From Ustulina deusta (taxonomy: Eukaryota; Ascomycota; Sordariomycetes; Xylariales; Xylariaceae), in assembly GCA_023159155.1 (NCBI GenBank), contig JAJNNX010000030.1, positions 434,001 through 498,000 on the forward strand: DNA of 64,000 bases. Reading direction: 5' to 3'. How positions within the stretch are numbered: position 1 is the first letter of the stretch; the number at the start of each line of letters is the position of its first letter. Made by a program: the position numbers and the translations under genes. This document shows, piece by piece, positions 47,816 to 60,412 of the stretch. The notes under the pieces are model-generated. The model did not search any database. It was not told the DNA's origin and saw nothing but the letters and a program-made list of their open reading frames with translations.

Positions 47816-49531
47816 ATGGGCTCGCTAGGCAGCAGCAACATTGAAGAGAATGCCGCAGATGGCACATCGCGGCCGTCTCCTTTCAACATAAACCGCATCG
47901 CCATCGTCGGCGCGGGACCGAGCGGCCTCGCAGCAGCAAAGCATCTCTCAGCTGAGGGCTTTTCATCCTCACAAATCGACATCTACGAACAACAGGCCGA
48001 CGTAGGCGGGGTGTGGAACTACAGCGCTGTGACATCCCCAGAGCCGCCACGCGTGCCGCAGACAGATGCACGTGCGGCCCTAGACATACCAATCTACCCG
48101 GAAACGCCGGTGGAACAAGAAAAGGATGAGTATGAGGATTACGAATTCGACTCGGACGAAGAGGCCTGCACGGCTCCTGGATCAGGGGCATGTTCGCTGC
48201 CCCCCGTATCGCGCAAAGAGAAGAAACCGCCGATATTCCCGAATCCGATGTATGACAACCTGCACACGAATATCCCGCATACGCTGATGCGGTACTCGGA
48301 TTTGGGGTTCACTGCGGACGGAAAGGGGAAGGGGACGCATGAGGACTGTGAGATCTTCCCTTCGAGACAAGTTGTGCAGGAGTATATACTGCAATACGCC
48401 CGTGATGTCCGGCATCTGGTCCGATTCTCAACACAGGTGACGGACATCTCTCTCCAGACGCCCTTGCCGAACACTCCGGAAGCGATTCCAGGAGAACAAT
48501 TCGAGATCCGTGACAAATGGACTGTTCGCTCAACGGACCTCCTCACAGACGTATTACGCGTAGAGAGCTACGATGCGGTGGTCGTAGCATCAGGCCACTA
48601 TTCCACGCCATACATCCCCTCGGTGCCCGAGATCTCTGCATTCGCCACCGAGCACCCTGGCATAATCTCACACTCCAAGACATACCGCACTGCATCCGCA
48701 TTTGCCGGTAAGCGCGTTGTGGTTGTCGGGTCCGCGTCCTCGGGGCTAGACATCGCCTCGCAAGTCAGCGCCGTCTGCGCATCTCCCCTCATCATCTCGG
48801 CGCGCAGCCCCATCCCCGACGACATGGGCGCACACCTGGGCGTGGGGGACAAAGTGCGTGTGGTGGGACAGATCAAGCGATTCCTCGTCAACGAGAAGGG
48901 GATCGAGGTCCATTCCACCCCGACGTCGGCCGCCGAAGGCGAAGAGAACACAGAGCGGATCCTAGACGTCGATGCCATCCTCTTCTGCACGGGGTATCTA
49001 TACACATTCCCCTTCATCTCCGCATCCTCCCTCCCCTCCTCCACGCCGCCCCTAATCACCGACGGCCGCCGCGTCCACGGCCTCGCGCGCCACTTCCTCC
49101 ACACCTTCCACCCGACCCTCGTCTTCCCGGCGCTGCCCATCAAGGTAATCCCCTTCCCGCTCGCCGAGGCGCAGGCCGCGGTGTTCTCGCGACTGTGGAG
49201 CAACCGGCTCCCGCTCCCGTCGCGCGAAGAACTGCAGAGCTGGGAGCGCGAGGACGAGGAGGGCAGGGGGTTCGAGGGCGAGAGGCCCGGGGAAGGGAAG
49301 TCGTTCCATATCTTCCCCAAGGGCGGCGACGCGCGATACATCAATGCGCTGCACGATTGGGCGCTGCGCGCGCGCAAAGACCAGGAGAGGGCCGGCGGCG
49401 GGAAGGAACCGCCGTTCTGGGGCGCCGAGGAGCTCTGGCAGCGCAGCATCTATGCGAAGGCGAAGATCCAGTTCGAGAAGACCGGGCGCAAGGCCAAGAC
49501 GCTGAGGGAGCTTGGCTTCGCGCACGAGTAA
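47816..49531 (+). CDS. Flavin-containing monooxygenase (FMO family)
   Basis: Predicted NADPH- and FAD-dependent monooxygenase of N- or S-containing compounds. Single exon, 571 residues. The FAD dinucleotide-binding motif is IAIVGAGPSGLAAAKHL near residue 28, followed by the acidic IYEQQADVGGVWNY. Next come NLHTNIPHTLMRYSDLGF, VVVASGHYSTPYIP, and the second (NADPH) Rossmann motif KRVVVVGSASSGLDIA. The late ATG-type motif is ILFCTGYLYTFPF. HPGIISHSKTY matches the region of the FMO identifying motif only loosely. The extended segment of Glu/Asp before residue 125 is a species-variable loop. No signal peptide. Fungal relatives include yeast Fmo1 and enzymes of secondary metabolism; the substrate is unknown, and no biosynthetic core gene lies nearby. 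Confidence 0.88.
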   Translation: MGSLGSSNIEENAADGTSRPSPFNINRIAIVGAGPSGLAAAKHLSAEGFSSSQIDIYEQQADVGGVWNYSAVTSPEPPRVPQTDARAALDIPIYPETPVEQEKDEYEDYEFDSDEEACTAPGSGACSLPPVSRKEKKPPIFPNPMYDNLHTNIPHTLMRYSDLGFTADGKGKGTHEDCEIFPSRQVVQEYILQYARDVRHLVRFSTQVTDISLQTPLPNTPEAIPGEQFEIRDKWTVRSTDLLTDVLRVESYDAVVVASGHYSTPYIPSVPEISAFATEHPGIISHSKTYRTASAFAGKRVVVVGSASSGLDIASQVSAVCASPLIISARSPIPDDMGAHLGVGDKVRVVGQIKRFLVNEKGIEVHSTPTSAAEGEENTERILDVDAILFCTGYLYTFPFISASSLPSSTPPLITDGRRVHGLARHFLHTFHPTLVFPALPIKVIPFPLAEAQAAVFSRLWSNRLPLPSREELQSWEREDEEGRGFEGERPGEGKSFHIFPKGGDARYINALHDWALRARKDQERAGGGKEPPFWGAEELWQRSIYAKAKIQFEKTGRKAKTLRELGFAHE

Positions 49532-50016
49532 TTGGATGGGGATTGTCTAAAGGGGGTGGGTGTTGCTGGGTGGGTGGTTAGTCGCGACTTGGGGTATCTC
49601 AACGATGAAAACTCCATAGTCGGATGGGATGGCACGCATTATATATAGATATCACGAGAGCTGAGCAATGGCGAGTTCGACGTGACGGGGTCGTTGCTGA
49701 TATCCGGGGTGGTCTGAACTTGGAATCGATCTCCGCATCGAGATATCTCTTATGCGCTAGATGGGGTCGCTGCTTAGATACTGCTTGGAAATATATACAT
49801 ACAATGTCGTCAAGGCAATGTCTCCTGCCATACGTCATCGTATCCTTCATCGACTCGGAGCGGGCTGGCTGCCCCATGCTATGCCTTCCTTCCCAACGCC
49901 TTAAATGCCCAGCAAGTGACTCTCATCCCGAAGAGTCATCCAACTCCCCCATCTTATTTCAACACCCGAAAGATTTTCCTCTCGCCAGACATGACAAGCG
50001 GTCAAGCACTCGCCTG
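49532..50016. other. Convergent 3' spacer
   Basis: Between the 3' ends of the monooxygenase and lipase genes. A long plus-strand open frame that begins here is a shadow of the lipase gene. No separate gene. Confidence 0.5.
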
Positions 50017-51284
50017 CTACGACATCATGTCGACATCCTGTTGTACCCAATCGTTGAGCTGTGCCTCGAGCGCGTCATCGCCGACGTCCGTGGACGGCGC
50101 CGTGCCCTGCCACCAGAGGTAGTTGTCGTCCTGCCTCTTCTTGAAGGCGATCTCAATAGGCGAGCAGCCGGCGATGGGGCCGAGGTAGAAGAGATGGGCG
50201 ATGATGTCGAGCCCAAGGGTGATGGCATTGCAACCGAGCGAGCGGATGCCCTCGCACACCTTGATATCGCTGACGCTGTAGCTGGTGGTGGCGGCGCCGC
50301 CGTCGGAGAGCCAGTACTCGGGCGTCGTGTGGGCGTAGTTGAAGATGATGGGGGGCAGTCGGGGCACGGGGTCGTCGAGGTGCGTGACGCGCCACTCCAC
50401 GCCCGCCTGGTTCGTCACGAAGGTCGCGAAATCCCCGTTCCCCACGCGCGGACTCCCGTAGTTGATGATGTCCACCGCCAGCCCCGACTTCCGCGCGTAC
50501 GCCGCCCCCAGAGAGCTCACCGCGGCGCCCAGCGAGTGCCCCGTGAACACGATCTTGTACGCCGGGTTGGCCGCCTTGGCGGCTTTCACGGCGCTCAGCA
50601 CCGCGGCCGAGATCTCGTCCCACGCCTTCGCGAACCCCGAGTGCACCTTGCACCCGGACACGAGGCTGCTGCAGTCCGCCTGGAGGAACTCGAAACTAGC
50701 GGGCGGTCTGGTGTTAGTCCGGGGAAGAAGCCTGGGCGTGGCTGGGTTTCGGGGGAAAAAAACTTACTCCGTGATCCAGTTACGGAGCGAGTGGGATCCC
50801 CGGATGGATACGACGATGACTTGGTTCTTGGCGTCGGTGGACACGAAACCCTGGATGTCGGTTGCCGAACCCCTGGCTTCAGTGTGAGCCGGTCTGTTTA
50901 TTTACATACAGGGAGCAGGGGAGGATGTGATGTTGGATGAACTGCGACGTACGAGTAGGTGGCGGTGATCTTCGCACCAGCAGTGGTGACGTCTGGACAG
51001 GCGCCGCCAGAGCAAGTCACGGTAGAGCCGACGGGGACATCAGTGTTGCAGTATGACGCGCCGGCGTATTGTGCGTAGAGCTTGAGGGTGGCCAACATGT
51101 CAGAGGAGACAGCTGCCGAGAGAGTTCGGTGTCAGTTCGTTTCCCTCCCCAAATCAATATCAGACATAGGGGAGGCGGGTAGCGGCATACCCCGTCCATT
51201 AAGCAGCATCCCTGGCGCCTCAATGGGCGAACCAGCAGCCGTGAGAGCAAAGCTCGAGACGAGCGACCAACCGAATAGCTTCAT
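50017..51284 (-). CDS. Secreted class 3 lipase / feruloyl-esterase-like
   Basis: Extracellular alpha/beta hydrolase of the fungal lipase 3 family (Rhizomucor lipase and FaeA type). Exons 51191-51284, 50953-51112, 50768-50872 and 50017-50695 give 1038 nt (345 residues). A signal peptide opens the protein (MKLFGWSLVSSFALTAAGSP). The nucleophile serine is in IVFTGHSLGAAVSSL; the catalytic Asp is in VTHLDDPVPRLPP; the catalytic His is probably in FNYAHTTPEYWL. Upstream is the oxyanion segment VIVVSIRGSHSLRNWI. Cysteines CNTD...CSGGAC and CSSL..GCKVH suggest disulphides. Intron 2 requires the acceptor at CCAG; the nearer one would break the frame. Lipase versus feruloyl esterase cannot be decided from sequence. 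A TATA-like box lies about 157 bp upstream. Confidence 0.9.
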
Positions 51285-54200
51285 CTTGAGAGGGCGGCTC
51301 CGGGGGTAAGTGGGCTTAGGGGTTGAGAGACAAAAATCTGACACAGGAAGAAACACTTCGGCGGAGACACTCTACACCCGGGTTTACGAGAAGTCCGCTG
51401 CTGGGAATCATGTCTCACATCTTCAGGGACGGCCCGTGACCTTTTATATAAGTAAGTTTCTATGGTCTGTGGTCTACGCTTGGGACAAGCAAGGGGCCAA
51501 CGCGGCGGGCGTTGGGTCGGATTCCAATTCCCGGCCATGGCTGGCGGCCTTTGATCCCAACAGCTCCGTGTAAGCTCAGGGCTGGTACACCTCACGAGAT
51601 CTCAACAACCCGGGGAGGGGAAATGTCTGGAAAAGGAATGGTGGCGTCGCCGCTAGAATTCTTTATACGGTTCTCAACGCTCTCTGGCTGGCTCTCCCCG
51701 GGGTATTTCTCGGGGCATGGTATCACTAGCAGTTATAGTCAGATTCCTTGCATGAAATGGCGACCTGCGCTAGGTAGTTCCGAGCTGTGGTCAGAATGTT
51801 GCGAGGATTTACGCATAACGTCGTGAATCTCCAAAACGTTCACCTGGATGTTCGGGGAAATAGGAGGACTGGCCGGGGTTAATTGCCGCATTTGGGATCT
51901 TCAGGGGTTGTTAGGCTCATTCCTTCACATGGGGTACCGTAGTGCAGACATTTCGCTGCAAGATGACAGCCACGCGGCCAGTTTGAAGGAATGCGATTGG
52001 ATACGATCAACTTTATTTTCTTAGCAATAGCCCTCGGAACCTGGGGTATTCTCCATAATCCTGATCCCCCTGTTTCAGCACTACCGGCGACGATACACAT
52101 CTGCCAATGGTAATCTTATTTGAATACTATCGTGTTGGGTCTCGATGCTAAGCCTCTCGTAGGATCACTGGAGTTGTCCATATGCCGACGCGCCCTTCCG
52201 GAAGCGGCAAGAAACTCATTATCGTGCACACAACCGCGTAAGATGTAGCAAACAGGGGAGTCTCGGTTTACAGCCAAACAAATAGCATTCGTCCATCCTA
52301 GCGGTGAATCACAGATGGGAGTGTGGTACCGCCCAGTCAATTCCGCTCCGGACCCCGGGAAATGCAGCTTATTCGTCTTAAACCTTCCATCGTGACCTCA
52401 TCAGCCATGTTCACCTTCTACTCTCGTCCTTGGTGCCTGGGCTGCAGTGTTTTCAGGTGTCGCATGTTCGCATCTACACACCTAGATACCTAACATCAGC
52501 TTCCCAGGCCAGCAACATCTAGGCCAATCGGCAGAGCTCTCGACCAGACAGGTATGCTGGTAGATGGTGGTAAGTGTTCCCGCTTGAGTTATTGAAGCGT
52601 GAGCTTCACTGTTTCCGAAGCTGTCAGGGACGCCGATATAGAACCAATTGACCAATACGGTGCCGGGAACGGAAAAGGCGGCGTTCCTCAGGCTCTATGG
52701 TTGAACAAGCATCACCCCCTTCAAGTCAGCGAGCAGCTGCTGTGGCACACCTACTGCAGCTCAGAGCGCTCTCGTCTTGGTCCCGCGCGGGACGTTGGGC
52801 ATGACATGGGCCGCTAGTGACGCCACTTACGCTTGTCCTTTGCGAGAAATGACCTGCATCAAAAAGAAAGAGAGAAAAAAGCCGAGCTTTCATGTGACAG
52901 TTGCACGGCAAGGCTTCACGAGCTTCAACCTGGATGTTAGCGCTTCCGAATGTGATGGGTTTTGGATTGACGAACCTGGGGAGAAAGAATGGTGCACGAC
53001 GTTGAAGGTAGGTAGTCAAAACACAAGCCGAGATGGAATCCGGGGCACCTGGGGCAGACTCACTATCCCGATACTGCCATTTTATTACAATTCTTCTTAT
53101 TGGGTAGCTTCCACCTCCATTCACCGGTCGCCTGTCCAGTGGAGCATAACCCATTAACCGAGGCGATACCGGCCGGGCTTGCGGCCAGGGCCATCTTTCT
53201 TCTCATTTATTTTTATTTTAGTAACGATAGGCGAGAAGATGGGAAAGGGTAGATTCGTCGTTTATCACAGACTGACTGCACAGCCCGTGTAGTGTACCTA
53301 GTGCCCCGGCACCCGATCAACACAAATGTCGCGGCTCGGTGAATTTCATGCCTGTTTGAAGGCGCAACAGTATTGATTTGGTGCGAATACCGAGTATAGT
53401 ATATAGATTGACACACGCTGCACGCGACAAAATTCATACCATCGCCCTGTGAGGGAACAACACGACTACTTCACCTAACCTATACAATCCCTCCACTATG
53501 ACGATACTCGGCCCCCAACCCTGATATGGACGATCCATCGTTAGGTATGCACACTAGGGATGAATACGGCCGATGAGGCGGCATCGACAACCCCGCCACG
53601 ACGGTGGTTGATCCGAAGCGTATGCGTATTACTCTTTCGATCTCCGCGTATCGCACAGGTCGGCGTCAAAGGCCAATACTGGTAAGTATGCCCCTCTTCG
53701 ATGCCACCATCTCGGCCATGGTGCATGAGTAGCGGTTCGGGGAGCTCAGGGTTTCCCCGCATGTCACTGCTACCGAGCCCCCAACGAAGCCTGGTGCAGC
53801 CCGGGGATGAGCTTCCACACGACCCGGCTGGTCACTCATCCACCAAGTCGACCGATTCACATGTACACTACACTGCTTAGTCCACGTTAGCTCGGATTAC
53901 TGCTCAGGTGTTGAGAACGAATCTCTTCCTTTCTACGACTTGCCTGTCATTTGTTTCGCTTCTCTTCTCTCAATTCGTGCAAACATTCTCATAAATAGCC
54001 ATGAGCCAAGCCTCCTACGCTAAAAGACCAGTTGACCTTAAGCCAGGCAGATGACTGGCTTGTGGCTTGGGATGCGAAGGGTGTCGTGGGTGGTCGACGC
54101 AGAAGCCTAGGCCGCTTCTTGCTCGAGACGGACATTTTTCAACGTTTGCGCAGGAATTGAATGAGAAGAGAGCAAGAATGATGTATGGCGATGACCGGAA

Positions 54201-55044
54201 ATGCAACTTCACTAGGTATATGTAGGTTAGAGCTCTTACTGTATTAGGGTCTCGTTGGCGTCGGACGATAATGACGGATCAGGAAGTAGGTATGCTTATG
54301 CGCCGCCTGGGCGCCCCCTGGAAATATCGTTCATCTAAACAAGGTAAGGATGTCGTTTGGATAAACTTCGGTCAATGCCTCCCTACAGAGGACTCCTTCA
54401 TTTTATCCCACCGCCTTATCATGTATGGAAATGTTCCAGAAGAACGAATAGAGCCAAGACAAGTTTCCACTCGTGATCAAGACAGAGAGGTGCACATGGG
54501 TGTGTGCATTTTGGTAAATGAATTGCGGGCTTGCGTCGCATTCATGGCACGGAGATCCGCTCGCCTCGTCGTCCCGGGCTTTCTTTTTCTGGCTCCTTTC
54601 CTTGGTCTCGCTTCTCTGTCCTCGGCTGTTGCTCGTTCTCGCACGCCGCAAAGGGCTGCTTACCAGGGTGCATTGCAAGCCCATACCCTGTCGATGACGT
54701 TGTGCCGTAAATAGGTAGGTCGGAAAAATTGTTTCTTCGTCACTTTGGTCTGTCCACTCGGCCATACCGTAGTGAAGCTGGACTGAACTGCTGGACCGCC
54801 ATGGCGGACCCAGCCGTACGCGTGAGAGAGTCCACATGAGACACGATGACATTTGTAATTTGCGTATACGGCTGTACAGTAGGTATATCGATTCTTCACG
54901 AGCTGTCTTAAATAACGTACCCCCAGCGCGTTCCTCCCTCCTTTAGTTTCCCTATCTCGTGCCTTTTATGTCTTTATTTCTTATAATCGACACAATAGAC
55001 GTACGGACGAGATCTAGATAACGGTCCGTCGCTCTTAATTCGTA
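51285..55044. other. Long divergent spacer between lipase and GH3 genes
   Basis: About 3.7 kb. Several frames of 100-150 codons occur (for instance near 52780-53150 and 54270-54710), but they overlap on both strands and lack any motif. I see no gene. The two flanking genes are both secreted hydrolases and could share regulation from here. Confidence 0.5.
51441..51450 (-). promoter_or_regulatory. TATA box of the lipase gene
   Basis: Minus-strand TATATAAAAG, about 157 bp upstream of the ATG at 51284. Confidence 0.5.
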
Positions 55045-58000
55045 ATGTTCAATATAGAGTCGCCTCCGGGCATCCGGAGTGTCGCGCTGCTCTCGCTGCT
55101 GCTTCTGCGGTCGCTAGCGTCAGCCGCTACTTTAGACTCCCGCGATCCCGTGCCGGCCGGCTATGCCTCTCCGCCGTATTACCCTGCGCCTTACGGCGGC
55201 TGGGACGACGAATGGGGGGACGCTTACGAGAAGGCCGTTGCGCTGGTCTCGCGTATGACTGTCGCCGAGAAAGTCAACATTACTGCGGGAACGGGCATGT
55301 ACATGGTGAGAGCTCCACGATTTTCCTTATTTTTGGAACCTAGCTTTTCCTTTTCTTTTTTTTTTTTTAGGGGGCCCTCGTTGTTCTCTCTCTCTCTCCT
55401 CTGTTTTCTTTTCCCTCTTAAGAGAATGATAGCTAACAACGGAATTTCCTAAAGGGTATGTATGACATGAGATATTATATGTCTGTAAACTCGGTCTAAC
55501 CAAACCCTCAACAGGGCGATGCGTAGGCAACACGGGCAGCGCCCTTCGCGTGGGCTTCCCGCAGCTCTGTCTGCAGGACGGACCACTAGGCGTCCGTACG
55601 ACGGACAACATCACGGCGTTTCCGGCAGGCATCAGCACGGGCGCCACGTGGAGCAAGGAACTCATGTACCAGCGAGGCGTGGCGATGGGCCAGGAATTTC
55701 GAGGAAAGGGTGCCAACTTCTACCTCGGGCCCTCTGTCGGCGCGCTCGGCAGAGAGCCGCGCGGGGGACGGAGCTGGGAGGGCTTCGGCTCGGATCCCGT
55801 GCTCCAGGCCGTCGCCGGCGCGGCCACCATCAAGGGCGTCCAGGAACAGGGCGTCATCTCCACACTGAAACACTATATTGCCAACGAGCAGGAGATATAC
55901 CGCATGTACAACCCCCTACAGCAAGCCTACAGCGCCAATATCGGTTAGTTGCGTCGCGGGATGAAAGAGCTTGTCGAAGCGCCCTGGCTGATCTGATCGC
56001 GTAGATGACCGTACCTTACACGAGCTATACCTCTGGCCTTTTGCCGAGGGTGTCCGAGCCGGCACAGGCGCCGTTATGACCTCGTACAATGCCGTAAGCA
56101 CAGCTTTCCTTGATGTGTCCGACGTATTCTTAGCTGACAGCTCACAATAGGTGAACGGATCCGCATGCTCGCAAAACGCGTATCTCATCAGCGGGATTCT
56201 GAAAGACGAGCTAGGATTCCAAGGTATCGTCATGACGGACTGGCTGGCGCAGCTTTCGGGCGTCGCGTCCGCCCTCGCGGGCCTGGACTTGTCGATGCCG
56301 GGCGACACGTTCGGGAACAACATCCCGCTCCTCGGGTACAGCAACTGGATGTACGAGCTCACGCGGTCGGTGCTCAACGGCTCCGTACCCGTGGACCGGC
56401 TCAACGACATGGCGACGCGCGTCGTGGCGGCCTGGTATAAGATGGGACAAGACGCATCCGACTACCCGCCGCCCAATTTCTCCTCCAACACGGCGGATCG
56501 CGTGGGCCTCTTGTACCCGGGCGCGCTGTTCTCTCCCTCGGGCGTGGTGAACGAGTACGTGAACGTGCAGGCGGACCACAAGACGGTGGCGAAGCAGGTA
56601 GCGCAGGAGGCCGTCACGCTGGTCAAGAACGACGACGGCTTCCTCCCCATCACGACCTCGGCGCCGCTGTTCGTGTTCGGCACCGACGCCCAGGCCGACC
56701 CGAACGGCGTCAACTCGTGTACCGACAAGAGCTGCAACCGCGGCCTCCTCGGCATGGGCTGGGGCTCCGGCAGCGCCAACTACCCGTATATCGACGACCC
56801 CATCAGCTCGCTGAAGCGCAAGGCCACCAACGTCACGTACTACGCCACGGATTCGTTCCCGAAGGTGGCCGTGGCGACGGAAGACGACGTGGCGGTGGTC
56901 TTCATCAACTCGGACTCGGGCGAGAACTCGTACACGGTGGAGAACAACCACGGGGACCGGGACGCGTCCGGGTTATCAGCGTGGCACAACGGCGACGCGC
57001 TCGTGCAGAAGGCGGCGGCGGCATACAGCAACGTGGTGGTCGTCGTGCACACGGTAGGGCCTATCATCGTGGAGCCGTGGATCGACCTCCCCTCGGTCAA
57101 GTCCGTGCTAGTGGCTCACCTGCCCGGCCAGGAGGCCGGCGACTCGCTGACCGAGGTGCTGTTCGGCGAGGTCTCGCCGAGCGGCCACCTGCCGTACAGC
57201 ATCCCCGTCTCGGAATCCGACTACCCCGCCAGCGTCAGCATCAAGTCGACGCCCACGCTCAGCCAGATCCAGGACACGTACACGGAGGGTTTGTACATCG
57301 ACTACCGACACCTGAACAAGGCGGGGGTAAAGCCGCGCTTCGCCTTCGGCCACGGCCTAAGCTACGCCAGTTTCCGCTTCTCGAACGCCTCCATCTCCTC
57401 ACAAGGTAAGCTCTCATCGACGCCGCCCGCGCGTCCCTCGAAACCGGCCTCCCCCGTAGCCACCATTGCCACCGCGCTCCCGCCCGCCGCAGACGCGTAC
57501 TACCCGACGGGCTTCGACAAGATCTGGCGGTACCTGTACTCGTGGCTGGACCAGTCGGAGGCGGATGCCGCGCACTCCATCGGGGCTGCCGGGACGACGC
57601 AGTACCCGTATCCGACAGGGTACTCGGCGACGCAAAAGGCGACAGGTCCAGCGGCCGGCGGCGCGAGCGGCGGGAACCCGGCGCTCTTCGACGTGGCGTA
57701 CACGCTGTCGGTGACGGTCACCAACACGGGGACCACTGCCGCGTCCGGTAAGGCCGTCGCGCAGGCATACGTCCAGTTCCCCGCGGCGGAGGACAACGGC
57801 GGGTTCGACACACCCGTGATCCAGCTGCGCGATTTCGCCAAGACAAACACGCTCGCGCCCGGCAAGAGCGCCACGCTGTCGTTGCAGCTCACGAGAAAGG
57901 ACATCAGCGTCTGGGATTCCACGGCGCAGAATTGGGTTGTCCCTAGCCCGGCAGGTAGATATAGCGTCTGGATTGGCCAGGCAAGTGATGATTTGAGTGT

Positions 58001-58055
58001 TGTTTGCTACACGGATACCCTGGCTTGTGAGGATGGTGCCCAAGGCCCTGTTTAA
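55045..58055 (+). CDS. Secreted GH3 beta-glucosidase
   Basis: Glycoside hydrolase family 3 enzyme releasing glucose from beta-linked oligosaccharides. The frame fits five exons: 55045-55305, the single base 55455, 55515-55943, 56005-56093 and 56151-58055, total 2685 nt (894 residues). A hydrophobic leader ([16 protein letters not shown]) suggests secretion. GH3 landmarks: [20 protein letters not shown], then [54 protein letters not shown] and [13 protein letters not shown], whose Asp is the nucleophile. The second domain has [13 protein letters not shown] and [16 protein letters not shown]. The C-terminal part is a fibronectin-III-like domain ([20 protein letters not shown]). A Pro/Ala-rich insert precedes it. 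Without the one-base exon, splicing 55305 to 55515 gives an immediate TAG, so the alternatives are a 1-nt exon or an assembly error. Confidence 0.93.
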
Positions 58056-60412
58056 ATAGGAACGGGTGTAGATATATGATGCATAGATCGCTTGATTATA
58101 TGCTCAATAAGTAGGAATAGGTAGTAAGTAGTAAGAGCGTGACGCTCCTATCCTTATAGTACATATGCAGTAATCCTCACAAGTTCGAATCTAGGTGAAT
58201 TGGGGGCTCGCCTGTGAGCCCACTTGCCTGCCTGGTGGATTAGGCAGATGGACTCTCGCCGATTCTTGTATGTGTTTTGTCTTCTTGATGTTCTTTAGGA
58301 GACATCGTCGTCTGCTTAAGTGGTGAGCTTAGTTATCAAGCATATTTGGTACAAAGCAAATCCATGAGATAGCAGATCAGAATAGGGTGGTTGGTGACAG
58401 TGTACATTTTATAGTATAGGCATGCTGGTATGATACATATATATTGAGCTTAGCTTCTTCTTCCCGGCGGTATCCCAAGGGCTGAAAACGCTGAGGTGGG
58501 CGTCCTCCCTCAGTATTCTAGTCCGGGTGTCTCTCGCATCTTAGCATTTGCTGGCGTAGACACTGCCGTCGCATTTCCCGGGCACAATGATATCAATGGG
58601 CACGGGATCGAGAAACGGTTACATGGACAAGACAGACCGTTTCTTTTCCCTCCGTCGTTGCAGCGTCCTTCGCCCGTTCCGGGTCCTGATACGGCTCAGA
58701 AAACCGTGACGCCTCTTACGTACCAGCCGGCTCGTCCTTGCCATAGTCGGTCTGGGGCCGCATCGGATCTGTTGGGGGCCGGCGAGGGCCGGGTGTGCTG
58801 TAATGGCTGACTTGGGAACAATATCTAGAACGCCCTCGGGAGAATTCGGGATGCCAGCCGGCGAAGCAGTCGTGGTAGGCAGGCGGGAGAGGAGCGTGGT
58901 GCCGCTGTTGCATGGGCGGAAGACGGTGCCGTTCGAGGCGAGGGTCGAGGGGCGAAGATGTGGTAGCGAGGAGAATGTTCTGTGCCGGGTTAAACCCAAC
59001 CACGTCAGCTGCCAATGAATTGACTGGAATGAACCGAACTGCGTCGAAGCAACCCGTACCGTTTCGTGGCCAGCGTCTGCATGGCCGTAATGCTCTTGCA
59101 GGCCCCCGAGAGAGCTGCTCTCGCAGTCGACGATGCGAGGCTCCAAGACGGCATTTTGCCTACTCCTAAGACTTTCGCCTCTCACGTCGCTCCTCGCTCC
59201 CTTGTCTAGCCGGCTGTATTGGTCGTCGGTATACAGCTAGCTATGTTGCGACTGAGAGGAACCGACGACAAAGTGATGCCATGTACCCACCAGCTGAGAG
59301 ATAGCTCGCCTGAAATTTCCGAGGCCACTATCGGTTGACGGTCCGACAACAGCTGACACTCCAAAGAGCCACGGTTAGCTACACCTTTATCCACATGTAA
59401 ACCACCTCGGATGGGCGACTTCAGGATGCTTGGCATGTCATGAGAAACACTTGGAAAAAGACATGAATTAATTAGTATCAATGCACTTAATAGTACTGTT
59501 GTTTGCGTATCCCCCCCCGGAACAGCCAATCAATCTACGGCCAGTATTTAGCACGCTAGTTAGAAGACAAAGTCTCCCGGAATCCCCAATATCAATGAGG
59601 TTGACGAGTCATGAACGGACTCAATCACCTTCAAATGGGTATCTAACCCGTATGCGGGCCCTCGCCCCAAAGAGAAGAAAGGATGTAGGGCGGCGTTCTT
59701 CATATTCCCCATCTGTAAATTCCTCAAGACCCGGTTTCCTCCTTGGTTTCAATTATAGATGATGACACTATCTATCCGGTGTCCTCCACCGGCTCCTCTT
59801 GAATAGCGGTGGGAGATTGCTGTTGTGGATTCCAAAAAGACCCCCAGCCTACCTACTTAATTCAATAGTAGCGTCACACACGTGTATCAGGCTGCCGCCA
59901 GCGTCCGAATACGCGCTCTTCACCTATGCGTAGGACTCATGTTCTTAGCTTCAAGGATCTCATCATGTCCAACGCAGGCATTGGAGTGTGAAGAATGCGC
60001 CTCGAACACTACATATGCAAACTACCGTTTGTCAGTTCCCGTGACGAAAGTTCTACCGCCGCCCTCCCTGTTCTTCCCGAGGAAGTTGAACAAAACAGTA
60101 CACCACCTGTAGGACATGTAAAAAAAAATATTGGTAGATACGCTCTCGGAAGTATTTACTCGTGGTTTGACTTGTACCTTCCTAGCAGTTGGAAGGCTAT
60201 CCCACTTATATCCGGATCTATTTCGAAAATCAAAGCATTTTTACTGAGGGAATTAAGCACTGTTCACAAAAAAAGAAGGAAATTGCCTTGTACTTAAAAT
60301 ACGATAGTCGGTGGCGAGGAGGGTCCAGCTTCGGCCGGGGCAGCATGTTTCTAGCCAAGCGAACAAGTCTATCCCTCATCTCACCCACGCATTGACCTGC
60401 GAACAAAGCGAT

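Noticed and set aside
49624..50940. A 438-codon plus-strand open frame
   Set aside because: It is the antisense shadow of the lipase gene, whose catalytic motifs and introns are clear on the other strand.
54271..54852. Overlapping frames of about 150 codons on both strands
   Set aside because: They oppose each other, lack motifs, and the hydrophobic stretch alone is not evidence.
56211..57409. Long frames on both strands in the GH3 region
   Set aside because: Arg/Val/Gly-rich shadows of the GC-rich beta-glucosidase exon.
58619..59185. A 188-codon minus-strand frame
   Set aside because: Low-complexity Arg/Ser-rich translation with no family resemblance or intron structure.
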